A stretch of DNA of 6,777 nucleotides from Acidobacteriota bacterium (GCA_021788955.1 JAJYKC010000133.1:1-6777); one strand, 5' to 3'. Numbered from the stretch's first letter, positions 1-6,466 are shown. Notes: generated by a model not told the origin, from the sequence alone. Numbers and translations: made by a program.

Positions 1-324
1 GAGTGCGACGCTGGGGTTGCGCATGCGGTGGCGGAGGCTCTCGCCTTCGACGAGTTCCATGACCATGAGCAGGCGGTTGTCGAGGCGGAAGGCGGTGTGG
101 AGGCTGGCGATGCCGGGGTGGTTGAGGCGGGCCTGGACCTGGATTTCGCGGACAAAGCGGTCACAGAGGTTCTGGTCGTTTTCGACGTCGTGGAGGAGGA
201 CCTTGAGGGCTTCGGAGCGCTGGCTGATGAGGTGTTTGACGCGGTAGACGCGGCCCATGCCGCCGGCGCCGAGCGGGCCGAGGATTTCGTAGTCGCCGAC
301 TTGTTGGCCTGGAGTGAAGCTCAT
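1..324 (-). CDS. Serine/threonine protein kinase, N-terminal part (runs off the left edge)
   Basis: The minus strand encodes the N-terminal lobe of a PknB-like (Hanks-type) Ser/Thr kinase; 108 residues lie inside the window and the gene continues past base 1. Visible motifs are the glycine-rich ATP loop LGAGGMGRVY (residues 18-27), the ATP-anchoring lysine in EALKVL (K41), the helix-C glutamate in RFVREIQ (E60), the NHPGI segment (69-73) and the hinge MVMELVEGESL (87-97). The catalytic HRD and DFG motifs would lie beyond the edge, so activity cannot be judged. The start at 324 sits at the usual distance before the glycine loop and has GGAAGG (complement of 334-339) 9 bases upstream. Kinases of this kind phosphorylate proteins in the cytoplasm and often carry a C-terminal membrane segment with a sensor or repeat domain; none is visible here. 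It is divergent from the metabolic operon, and a link between the two is unproven. The family call is firm; the target is unknown. Confidence 0.93.
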   Translation of the reverse strand, partial: MSFTPGQQVGDYEILGPLGAGGMGRVYRVKHLISQRSEALKVLLHDVENDQNLCDRFVREIQVQARLNHPGIASLHTAFRLDNRLLMVMELVEGESLRHRMRNPSVAL

Positions 325-353
325 GGGCGCGGGCCTTCCGGATACCTATTCAG

Positions 354-381
354 AGTATGCAGGGCGGGTGGGAGATGTCGA
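354..381 (-). promoter_or_regulatory. Possible sigma-70-type promoter for the kinase gene
   Basis: Read on the minus strand, TCGACA (plus 376-381, 5 of 6 matches to TTGACA) is followed by a 16-base spacer and CATACT (plus 354-359, 4 of 6 matches to TATAAT). Transcription would begin near 347, giving a leader of about 23 bases that contains the GGAAGG ribosome site. Matches of this quality arise by chance in a gap of this size, so it is only a candidate. I see no comparably good plus-strand promoter for the amidohydrolase in the same gap. Confidence 0.3.
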
Positions 382-414
382 ACGCGGACGTGCGCGATAT
401 GCTGGGCGAAGCTT

Positions 415-1722
415 ATGCGGACCTTATTGTTGGCAGCGGCGATGTGCGGGATGGCGGGGGCGCAGGCGATTCCGCTGGCGGATCCGGCGAAGGTGAAACT
501 GGAATACGACCGGCTACTGCCGGAGATCGCGAAAATGCCGATTTTCGACGATCATGGGCACCCGGGGTATGCGGACGATCCGGATGTGGACGCGATGGCG
601 CTGCCGCCGGGGGCGTCGGCGGCGCTGCGGACAAGGGACGACAATCCGGAATTGATTGTTGCGGCGAAGGCGCTGTTCGATTTTCCGTACGATGACCTGA
701 ACCCGGAGCACGCGGCGTGGCTGGCGGCGAAGAAGAAAATCCTGCGGACGGCGGGGCCGCTGTATTTCGACGGGATATTGGACAAGCTGGGCGTGCGGGA
801 GGCGGCGGCCAATCGGGTGGCGATGCCGGGTTACCTGGATCCGAAGCGGTTTCGGTGGGTGCCGTTTGTGGATTCGTTTCTGTTTCCGTTCGATAACTCG
901 GCGATGCGGGCGCGGAATCCGGACGAAGAAGTTTACATCCCGATGCAGGAGAAGAAGCTGAAGCGGGAGATGCAGGCGGCGGGGATGACGGCGCTGCCTT
1001 CGACGCTTGCACAGTATGTGGACTTTGTGACGAAGACGGTGGAGCAAGAGAAGACCAAGGGGGCGATTGCGATTAAGTTCGAGGCGGCGTATTTCCGTTC
1101 GCTGCGGTTTGGGGATCCGGCGGAGGCGGAGGCGCAGCGGGTGTATGACAAGTACCGGTTCGGGGGCGTGCCTTCGACGCGGGAGTACACGGTGTTTCAG
1201 GATTACGTGTTCCGGCGGCTGGTTGAGTTGGCGGGGCGGCTGAAGCTGGCGGTGCATATTCACACGGCGTCGGGGATTGGGGATTTTTCGAATATTGCGT
1301 GGGCGAATGTGCTGAACCTGGAAAATGTGCTGCGGGACCCGCGGTATGAGGCGACGAAGTTTGTGCTGCTGCACGGGGGGTATCCGTATGAGAAGGAGGC
1401 GATCTGGCTGGCGGCGCGGAAGAACGTGTATGTGGATTCGTCGCTGATGCAGTTGCTGCTCTATCCGGCGGCGTTTTCGCGGGTGCTGGAGCAGTGGCTG
1501 GAGGTGTATCCGGAGAAAATCGTTTTCGGGTCGGATTGTTTTCCTTATAACGCGGCGCTGGGGGCGGAGGAGAGCGACTGGTTGGCGGTGACCAGCGCGC
1601 GGGAGGCGTTGGCGGCGGCGTTGGCGCGGATGGTGGTGCGGCGGGAGGTGACGGAGGCGCGGGCGCTCGATATGGCCAAGGCGTATTTGTGGGGGACGGC
1701 GGCAACGCTCTATGGGGAGTAG
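415..1722 (+). CDS. Exported amidohydrolase family protein (TIM-barrel metal-dependent hydrolase)
   Basis: This 435-residue protein has the metal-site landmarks of the amidohydrolase superfamily, closest to the Amidohydrolase_2 group. They are FDDHGH (H47, H49) after strand 1, a lysine in IAIKFEAAY (K221), VHIHTASG (H281/H283), FVLLHGGYP (H320) and IVFGSDCFPYN (D374). The family hydrolyses or decarboxylates small molecules at a mono- or dinuclear metal centre; the substrate cannot be predicted. The first 18 residues form a short Sec signal peptide ending in AQA, so it probably acts in the periplasm. The frame stays open upstream to 28, but that extension reads antisense through the kinase gene and would bury the signal peptide, which is why the ATG at 415 is preferred. 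The ribosome site there is poor (GGGCGAAG). It is the first of five plus-strand genes, 42 bases before the dehydrogenase small subunit. Most alanine, glycine and leucine codons end in G, as in the next four genes. Confidence 0.87.
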   Translation: MRTLLLAAAMCGMAGAQAIPLADPAKVKLEYDRLLPEIAKMPIFDDHGHPGYADDPDVDAMALPPGASAALRTRDDNPELIVAAKALFDFPYDDLNPEHAAWLAAKKKILRTAGPLYFDGILDKLGVREAAANRVAMPGYLDPKRFRWVPFVDSFLFPFDNSAMRARNPDEEVYIPMQEKKLKREMQAAGMTALPSTLAQYVDFVTKTVEQEKTKGAIAIKFEAAYFRSLRFGDPAEAEAQRVYDKYRFGGVPSTREYTVFQDYVFRRLVELAGRLKLAVHIHTASGIGDFSNIAWANVLNLENVLRDPRYEATKFVLLHGGYPYEKEAIWLAARKNVYVDSSLMQLLLYPAAFSRVLEQWLEVYPEKIVFGSDCFPYNAALGAEESDWLAVTSAREALAAALARMVVRREVTEARALDMAKAYLWGTAATLYGE

Positions 1723-1764
1723 TGGTGAAGCGGTGATAGTATTTGGGATTCGAGGAGGGGCGGG

Positions 1765-2391
1765 ATGAGCGGGGATGTGAATCGGCGGGATTGGTTTCGG
1801 TCGGCGGTGATTGGCGGGGCGGCGGTGCTGGCGCCCACGGCGGAGGGGCAGAAGGCGATGCCGGGGCAGACGGCGGACAGCCGGGAGCATCCGAACTGGA
1901 CGGCACCGGACCTGGCGGCGGCGGACTGGAAGCCGGTGTTTCTCGATGCGCACCAGGATGCGACGCTGGCCGTGCTGGCGGATGCGATTATTCCGGAGAC
2001 CGACACGCCGGGGGCGAAGGCGGCGCTGGTGGACCGGTTCATCGATTTATTGCTGGCGGCGGAGACTCCGGAGAGGCAGAAGGCGTTTGTGCAGAGTCTG
2101 TCGTATATCGACGGGGAGAGTTTCAGCCGGTATGGAGCGGCGTTTGTGGAGCTGAAGCTGGATTCGCGGCGGGAGTTACTCGAGTTGATCGCGTATCCGA
2201 TGGGCGAGAGCGGGTGGACGGGCGAGACGATCGGCGGCGGGGACGGGCATTCGCACTTCGAGCATTTGAAGGGCTGGATTACGGAGGCGTTTTACTCGTC
2301 GGAGGTGGGGATGAAGTCGCTGGGGTGGGACGGGCAGGTAATTCACGGTCCGATGATGGGGTGTCCGACGGAGCCGGGGCAGGGGGAGTAA
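1765..2391 (+). CDS. Gluconate 2-dehydrogenase subunit 3 family protein (Tat-exported small subunit)
   Basis: The 208-residue product matches the gluconate 2-dehydrogenase subunit 3 family, the small non-catalytic subunit of membrane-bound FAD sugar dehydrogenases. Recognisable segments are LADAIIPETDTPGA (71-84) followed by VDRFIDLLL (89-97), and the C-terminal WITEAFYSSEVGMKSLGWDG (171-190). The N-terminus NRRDWFRSAVIGGAAVLAP has twin arginines at R7-R8 and a weak hydrophobic stretch, as in a Tat signal; no clean cleavage site is obvious. In characterised relatives such as Caulobacter LacC with LacA, the small subunit supports export and maturation of the flavoprotein. Here the flavoprotein gene starts 3 bases after this stop, which strongly implies a complex. 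The start is fixed by AGGAGG at 1753-1758, six bases upstream. The family is well supported; what the complex oxidises is not. Confidence 0.88.
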   Translation: MSGDVNRRDWFRSAVIGGAAVLAPTAEGQKAMPGQTADSREHPNWTAPDLAAADWKPVFLDAHQDATLAVLADAIIPETDTPGAKAALVDRFIDLLLAAETPERQKAFVQSLSYIDGESFSRYGAAFVELKLDSRRELLELIAYPMGESGWTGETIGGGDGHSHFEHLKGWITEAFYSSEVGMKSLGWDGQVIHGPMMGCPTEPGQGE

Positions 2392-2394
2392 AAA

Positions 2395-4062
2395 ATGGCG
2401 CAGGCGATGTACGACGCGATTGTGGTGGGCAGCGGGGCGACGGGCGGATGGGCGGCGAAGCGGCTGGCGGAAGCGGGCGTGAAAGTGGCGCTGCTCGATG
2501 CGGGGCGAAAAGTAAGTCCGCGGGAATTTACCGAGCACTTACCGGAGTTCGCTTTGAAGTACCGGAACTTATCGCCGGAGGTGGCGCGGCGGCGGCCGGT
2601 GCAGAAGCAATGTTACGCGTGCATGGAGTATAACTACGACTGGTTTGTCGACGATTTCGACAATCCGTACAGCACGCCGGAAGGGAAGCCGTTCACCTGG
2701 CAGAGGCTGCGGGTGGTGGGCGGGCGGACGATGGTGTGGGGGCGGCAGAGCTACCGCTACAGCGACCTGGATTTCAAGGCGGCTTCGCACGATGGGTACG
2801 GCGAAGACTGGCCCGTTAGTTACAAAGACGTCGAGCCTTACTACGACATTGTCGAGCAGTATGTGGGGATCAGCGGGGCGGTGGAGCATAACCCGACGCT
2901 GCCGGACAGCCATTTCCTGCCGCCGATGAAGATGACGTGCGGGGAGCTGCTGGTGCGGGAGCGGGCGGCGAAGCTGGGGCGGACGGTGACGATCGGGCGG
3001 ACGGCGATCGTGACGCAGGCGCACAACGGGCGGGCGGCGTGCCATTACTGCGGTCCGTGCGAGCGGGGCTGTTCGACTTACTCGTACTTTTCGAGTCCTT
3101 ATACGACGGTGGCGGATGCGGTGAAGAGCGGGCACTGCGACCTGATTCCGAACGCGGTGGTGAGTCACGTGACGATGGACAACGGGGGGAACCGGGCGAC
3201 GGGAGTGACTTACATCGACCGGATGACGAGGAAGGCGGTGGAGGTGAAGGCGCGGGCGGTGGTGCTGTGCGCGCAGTCGATGGAGTCGGCGCGGATTCTG
3301 CTGAACTCTTCGACGAGGATGTATCCGAAGGGGCTGGCCAATTCGAGCGGGCATCTGGGCCGTTATTTGATGGACCATTGCGTGGGCGGCGGGGCGAGCG
3401 GGCAGTTCGAGGGCGTGAACGGGAAGCCGAGCATGAACGAGGCGCACCGGCCGAACGGGATTTATGTCATCCGGTTCCGGAACGTGATGGGAGGGCCGAG
3501 GCATCCGCGGTTTATTCGCGGGTATGGGTATCAGGGAGGGAGCGGCGCGGGGTTCCATTACAACGCGCCGGGGTTCGGGCCGGAATACAAGGCGGCGGTG
3601 AAGGCGGGGATCGATACGGTGGACATGGGGGCGTTTGGCGAGTCGCTGGCGCGGTGGGAGAATTTCGTGGAGATCGATCCGAATTTGCGGGATGCGTGGG
3701 GCATACCGGCGCTGCGGATCAGCATGACGCACGACGGGAACGCGAAGGCGATGATGGAGGACGCGGCGGCGTGCGCGGCGGAGATGCTCGAAGCGGCGGG
3801 GGCGAAGAGCATCCGGCTGCAGGCGAAGGTGGAGATGCCGGGGATGGCGATTCATGAGTTGGGCGTGGCGCGGATGGGGACGGACGCGAAGAAGTCCGTG
3901 CTGGATGCGTGGATGCAGACGCACGATGTGAAGAACCTGTTCGTGATGGACGGGGCGGGGTTTGTTTCGTCGGCGTGCCAGAACCCGACGCTGACGATGA
4001 TGGCGCTTACGGTGCGTTCGGCGGATCGTCTGGCCGAGCGGTTCCGGCGCAACGAAGTGTAA
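2395..4062 (+). CDS. GMC-family FAD-dependent oxidoreductase (sugar/glycoside dehydrogenase-like catalytic subunit)
   Basis: This 555-residue flavoprotein has the GMC fold: the FAD-binding YDAIVVGSGATGGWAAKRLAE (residues 6-26, G12-x-G14-x2-G17), the second FAD segment RVVGGRTMVWG (106-116), and the C-terminal domain with HELG (H487) and QNPT (N530), the usual catalytic His/Asn pair. It lacks a signal peptide; with the Tat-type small subunit encoded 3 bases upstream it is probably carried across the membrane as a complex. C216, C219, C222 and C226 form CxxCxxCxxxC. Related FAD glucose dehydrogenases have an Fe-S cluster bound by cysteines in this region, so electron transfer to a respiratory carrier is likely. 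No cytochrome subunit gene is in the window. Translation probably starts from AGGGGGAG (2381-2388), which overlaps the end of the small-subunit gene. Candidate reactions are oxidation of a sugar, polyol or the 3-hydroxyl of a glycoside. Family certain, substrate unknown. Confidence 0.93.
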   Translation: MAQAMYDAIVVGSGATGGWAAKRLAEAGVKVALLDAGRKVSPREFTEHLPEFALKYRNLSPEVARRRPVQKQCYACMEYNYDWFVDDFDNPYSTPEGKPFTWQRLRVVGGRTMVWGRQSYRYSDLDFKAASHDGYGEDWPVSYKDVEPYYDIVEQYVGISGAVEHNPTLPDSHFLPPMKMTCGELLVRERAAKLGRTVTIGRTAIVTQAHNGRAACHYCGPCERGCSTYSYFSSPYTTVADAVKSGHCDLIPNAVVSHVTMDNGGNRATGVTYIDRMTRKAVEVKARAVVLCAQSMESARILLNSSTRMYPKGLANSSGHLGRYLMDHCVGGGASGQFEGVNGKPSMNEAHRPNGIYVIRFRNVMGGPRHPRFIRGYGYQGGSGAGFHYNAPGFGPEYKAAVKAGIDTVDMGAFGESLARWENFVEIDPNLRDAWGIPALRISMTHDGNAKAMMEDAAACAAEMLEAAGAKSIRLQAKVEMPGMAIHELGVARMGTDAKKSVLDAWMQTHDVKNLFVMDGAGFVSSACQNPTLTMMALTVRSADRLAERFRRNEV

Positions 4063-4080
4063 GAGGAGGAGAGATACAAG

Positions 4081-4431
4081 ATGAAGCTATATAGCTGGGA
4101 TGCGATTCCGCTGGAGCAGGTGAACGACACTTTGTCGCGGCGGTTGATTACCGGGGACCGGACGATGGTGGCGCAGCTTCTTATTAAGAAGGGCGGCGTG
4201 GTGCCGCTGCACCATCACGAGAACGAGCAGATCAGCATGTGTTTTTCGGGGGAACTGGAGTTTGAGCTCGAGGGGCAGAAGGTGTTACTGAAGGCCGGCG
4301 AGGTGCTGCACATTCCTTCGAACGTGCCGCACAAGGCGGTGGCTTTGACGGATTTCGAGGGGATCGATATTTTCACGCCGCCGCGGCAGGACTGGCTGAC
4401 GGGGCAGGATTTCTATCTGCGTCAAAAGTAA
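4081..4431 (+). CDS. Single-domain cupin protein
   Basis: A 116-residue one-domain cupin. Cupin motif 1 is GGVVPLHHHENEQISMCFSG (residues 38-57), with H44, H46 and E49 or Q50 as likely metal ligands. Motif 2 is AGEVLHIPSNVPHKA (72-86), with H84 as the fourth ligand and N81 where the consensus has glycine. The full ligand set suggests a metal-bound enzyme rather than a degenerate sensor. Small cupins of this kind include isomerases, epimerases, lyases and dioxygenases, and the sequence does not separate these. It starts 18 bases after the dehydrogenase gene behind a purine-rich ribosome site (AGGAGG at 4064-4069, with GGAGAG closer to the ATG), so it is almost certainly co-transcribed and may act on the oxidised product. 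There is no signal peptide, so it is expected in the cytoplasm. Confidence 0.87.
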   Translation: MKLYSWDAIPLEQVNDTLSRRLITGDRTMVAQLLIKKGGVVPLHHHENEQISMCFSGELEFELEGQKVLLKAGEVLHIPSNVPHKAVALTDFEGIDIFTPPRQDWLTGQDFYLRQK

Positions 4432-4446
4432 GTCGGGTGGTTAGAA

Positions 4447-5235
4447 ATGGACCTGGGGATTCACGGGCGCGTGGCGCTGGTGGCGGCGGCGAGCCATGGG
4501 TTAGGGAAGGCGGTGGCGCTGAAGTTGGCGCTGGAGGGCGCGCGGGTGGCGATCTGCGCGCGGAGTGAGGCGGTGGAGGAAGCGGCGCGGGAGATTGCGG
4601 GTGAGTCGGGCGGTGAGGTGATGGCGGCGCGGGCCGATGTTACCGACGCGGGGCAGGTGGCGAGGCTGGCGGCGCAGGTGCGGGAGCGGTTTGGGGCGAT
4701 CGATATGTGCGTGGCGAACGCGGGCGGGCCGCCGTCGAAGAAATTCGCGGAGACGACGGTGGAGGACTGGCGGGCTGGGGTGGATCTGAATTTGATGAGC
4801 ACGATTCACCTGGCGCGGGAGACGCTGCCCGGGATGAGGGAGCGGGGGTGGGGGCGGTTTCTGGCGATTACGTCGGTGGCGGTGAAGCAGCCGATTGACG
4901 GGTTGATTTTGTCGAACTCGGTGCGGGCGGCGGTAGTGGGGTTGGTGAAGACGCTGGCGAATGAATATGGGCCGTACGGCGTGCTGGTGAACAACATTTG
5001 TCCGGGGTATACGGCGACGGCGCGGCTGGAGGGATTGCGGGCGCGGTTGGCGGCGGCGGAGGGAGTGAGCGAGGAGGAGATCGAGCGGCGGTGGACGGCG
5101 CAGATACCGCAAGGGCGGCTGGGAAGGGTGGAGGAGTTCGCGGATGCGGCGGCGTTTCTGGTGTCGGAGCGGGCGGGGTATATCAATGGGGTGAGTGTGG
5201 CGGTGGATGGAGGGTTGAGTAAGGGGCTGATGTAG
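4447..5235 (+). CDS. SDR-fold protein with altered catalytic residues (YxxxK replaced by SxxxR)
   Basis: This 262-residue protein has the length and layout of a classical short-chain dehydrogenase/reductase: a Rossmann start VALVAAASHGLGKA (9-22), D64 near the adenine pocket, the NAG motif (91-93), N115 in helix 4, S143, NNICPG (182-187) and a C-terminal INGVSVAVDGG (246-256). Two motifs deviate. The TGxxxGxG loop reads AAASHGLG, with the first glycine replaced by A14. Counting 13 residues from S143 gives S156, not Tyr, and then R160, not Lys, so YxxxK reads SNSVR. From memory, a subgroup of bacterial SDRs usually annotated as 3-oxoacyl-ACP reductases has a similar KQPIDxLxLSN segment, so this is probably a shared trait rather than a local mutation. 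It is cytoplasmic and 15 bases behind the cupin gene. The ribosome site is weak (GGGTGG, 4435-4440). Cofactor use and chemistry are unknown. Confidence 0.85.
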   Translation: MDLGIHGRVALVAAASHGLGKAVALKLALEGARVAICARSEAVEEAAREIAGESGGEVMAARADVTDAGQVARLAAQVRERFGAIDMCVANAGGPPSKKFAETTVEDWRAGVDLNLMSTIHLARETLPGMRERGWGRFLAITSVAVKQPIDGLILSNSVRAAVVGLVKTLANEYGPYGVLVNNICPGYTATARLEGLRARLAAAEGVSEEEIERRWTAQIPQGRLGRVEEFADAAAFLVSERAGYINGVSVAVDGGLSKGLM

Positions 5236-5239
5236 GAGG
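5234..5239 (+). promoter_or_regulatory. Ribosome binding site supporting the GTG start at 5246
   Basis: AGGAGG overlaps the last two bases of the SDR stop codon and lies six bases before GTG 5246. It supports that non-ATG start for the cysteine-rich protein and suggests translational coupling to the upstream gene. It could also be a chance purine run in G-rich DNA. Confidence 0.5.
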
Positions 5240-5245
5240 CGGGCT

Positions 5246-5713
5246 GTGAGTGCGGGGCTGGCGGAGACAAAAGGAGTTGTGTATAAGGAGGCACAGTGTC
5301 TCAACCCGAACCAAGCCGTTTCCCAGGTCACGAACTTGGTGAGCAGCGATTCGGTGTGCGAGGGCACGCAGCACTTTAATGTCGGCTATAACGTGAGTGA
5401 TAGCACAACGAGCCCACCGACCGTCACTTACGTTTCGATCGAAACGGGTGTGCTTGTGCCAGCTCTGTGCGCGGGTAACTGGTACAACTGTCAGTGCACC
5501 TACCTGGCACAATATACGCAGCAGTCCAACTTCATCCCCAACTCGATTCTTGAGAATCCAGGTGTGTCATTGGTATGGGATCTGCAGGTTCCGTACATTT
5601 CAGGGTACGCGTATAACTGCCAGTGCAGCGATCGCTGCCCGAACAACGCCTCCAACCAGGTGATTGACTACGACGACTATCCCAACTACGTCGACCAACT
5701 TGCCAACTGTTAG
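5246..5713 (+). CDS. Cysteine-rich hypothetical protein, 155 residues
   Basis: I do not recognise this protein. It has nine cysteines in 155 residues (18, 38, 75, 82, 84, 125, 127, 131, 155) and is rich in Asn, Ser, Thr, Tyr and Gln, like disulfide-bonded extracellular proteins. The motif YNCQC occurs twice (80-84 and 123-127), hinting at two related units. No signal peptide or membrane segment is visible. The GTG start at 5246 has AGGAGG six bases upstream and lies 10 bases after the SDR stop, but the first 11 or so residues have the G-ending codons of the upstream operon while the remainder does not. A rival GTG at 5296 in another frame has AAGGAGG before it but ends after 27 codons. The frame contains no ATG near its beginning. 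A secreted protein that has lost its original N-terminus is a real possibility. The reading frame itself is well supported by its composition; the start is uncertain. Confidence 0.6.
   Translation: MSAGLAETKGVVYKEAQCLNPNQAVSQVTNLVSSDSVCEGTQHFNVGYNVSDSTTSPPTVTYVSIETGVLVPALCAGNWYNCQCTYLAQYTQQSNFIPNSILENPGVSLVWDLQVPYISGYAYNCQCSDRCPNNASNQVIDYDDYPNYVDQLANC
5296..5379 (+). other. Possible 27-codon overlapping reading frame (alternative start)
   Basis: GTG at 5296 follows AAGGAGG (5285-5291) by four bases and reads MSQPEPSRFPGHELG and onward to a TAA at 5377-5379. It overlaps the cysteine-rich gene in a different frame. It could be a leader peptide, the old start of the cysteine-rich gene separated from it by a frameshift, or chance. 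Its composition does not resemble the Ser/Thr/Asn-rich downstream protein, so I favour chance or a leader. Confidence 0.15.
5483..5626 (+). repeat. Internal YNCQC repeat in the cysteine-rich protein
   Basis: The five codons at 5483-5497 and those at 5612-5626 both encode YNCQC. The two copies differ at synonymous positions (TAC/TAT and TGT/TGC), so the similarity is kept at the protein level. The copies are 43 residues apart, consistent with two small disulfide-bonded units. Confidence 0.5.
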
Positions 5714-5731
5714 CGAGCGTGGAGCAAGACG

Positions 5732-6466
5732 ATGAGAAAATTGCCAATGTTCGCAGCTACCATTTCCGCCGTCTGGGTGACGGCGTGGGCGCAGGGGCGC
5801 CTTTCGGTGAGCAGTTCCACGGTGCAGCAGGGCGATAAGTGGGAAACCGTCGTGATCAAGGTGACCGATGTGTCAGACGTTCCCGTGACCGGGCTTGTGG
5901 TCGAATCGGTCTGCTCCCCGCGGTCCGGGACCGGGCGGGCGAACAGGGTCCGGCACTGGGATGACCCGCTGCTTCACATCAGGAAGGATCTGACGACGGC
6001 GATTCAACCCGGGGGCACATCCGAGTATCGGGTTGGGGGTGCCCTGGCACCTCTCGACGCGTACCAGTGCGCGGGCTCGGTGGTGGCCGCCTTGTTCGCC
6101 GACGGCGTGAACATCGGCGACCCGCGGATGATCGCGCGGGTTGAGGAGACCAGAGCCGTGGTGGCGCGGGAAATCACGTGGTACATTCCCGTGCTCGCCG
6201 AGGCCCTTAAGAACGGCGCTGCCCGCGCGGACCTTCTCTATACGCTGGACGGGCATCGCGATTCGGCGAAGAGATCGGCGCGCGACGGCGCTGAGCAGAC
6301 TGGGGTGTTGCACGTCCACGACTCGGTTGTGTTTAGTTTCTTGAATATGCACCTCGTTGGCGGCGACCCTTTGCCCGATTCCGAGCGTCTGAAGATTATT
6401 CTTTCCAACCTCACGAACTGGCAGCAGCGGCTCTCCGCCCAACTGCCCGCTCGCTCGCAGCCCTGA
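5732..6466 (+). CDS. Hypothetical secreted protein, 244 residues
   Basis: I do not recognise the family. The first 20 residues form a clear Sec signal peptide: MRK, a hydrophobic core, and AWA before QG, so the mature protein should be periplasmic or released. Residues 22-125 look like a beta-rich, Ig-like or transglutaminase-associated type of domain with alternating polar and hydrophobic strands (RLSVSSSTVQQGDKWETVVI), and contain two cysteines (C61, C113) that could pair. The remainder (about 130-235) looks mostly helical and ends with NLTNWQQRLSAQL. The start ATG has GGAG seven bases upstream (5721-5724) and lies 18 bases after the cysteine-rich gene, so the two may be co-transcribed. Codon use is mixed, with many C-ending codons, unlike the operon before 5235. 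No catalytic motif is seen; a binding or structural role is only a guess. Confidence 0.75.
   Translation: MRKLPMFAATISAVWVTAWAQGRLSVSSSTVQQGDKWETVVIKVTDVSDVPVTGLVVESVCSPRSGTGRANRVRHWDDPLLHIRKDLTTAIQPGGTSEYRVGGALAPLDAYQCAGSVVAALFADGVNIGDPRMIARVEETRAVVAREITWYIPVLAEALKNGAARADLLYTLDGHRDSAKRSARDGAEQTGVLHVHDSVVFSFLNMHLVGGDPLPDSERLKIILSNLTNWQQRLSAQLPARSQP

Noticed and set aside
514..1953. Minus-strand open frame of 479 codons
   Set aside because: It lies antisense to the amidohydrolase and the start of the small subunit, and is an Arg/Pro/His-rich translation typical of the reverse of G-ending codons.
1743..2633. Plus-strand frame of 296 codons overlapping the small subunit and the GMC gene
   Set aside because: The product is a Gly/Arg/Ala-rich off-frame translation without recognisable motifs, while the competing frames encode known families.
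2569..3924. Minus-strand open frame of 451 codons
   Set aside because: It is antisense to the GMC oxidoreductase, whose motifs are unmistakable; the product is a low-complexity Arg/His/Pro mix.
5282..5287. TATAAG as a -10 box for the accessory genes
   Set aside because: No -35 element lies at suitable spacing, and transcription would begin at about the ribosome site or start codon.
4501..5367. Minus-strand open frame of 288 codons
   Set aside because: It is a shadow of the SDR gene with a highly biased Arg/Pro/His composition and no domain.
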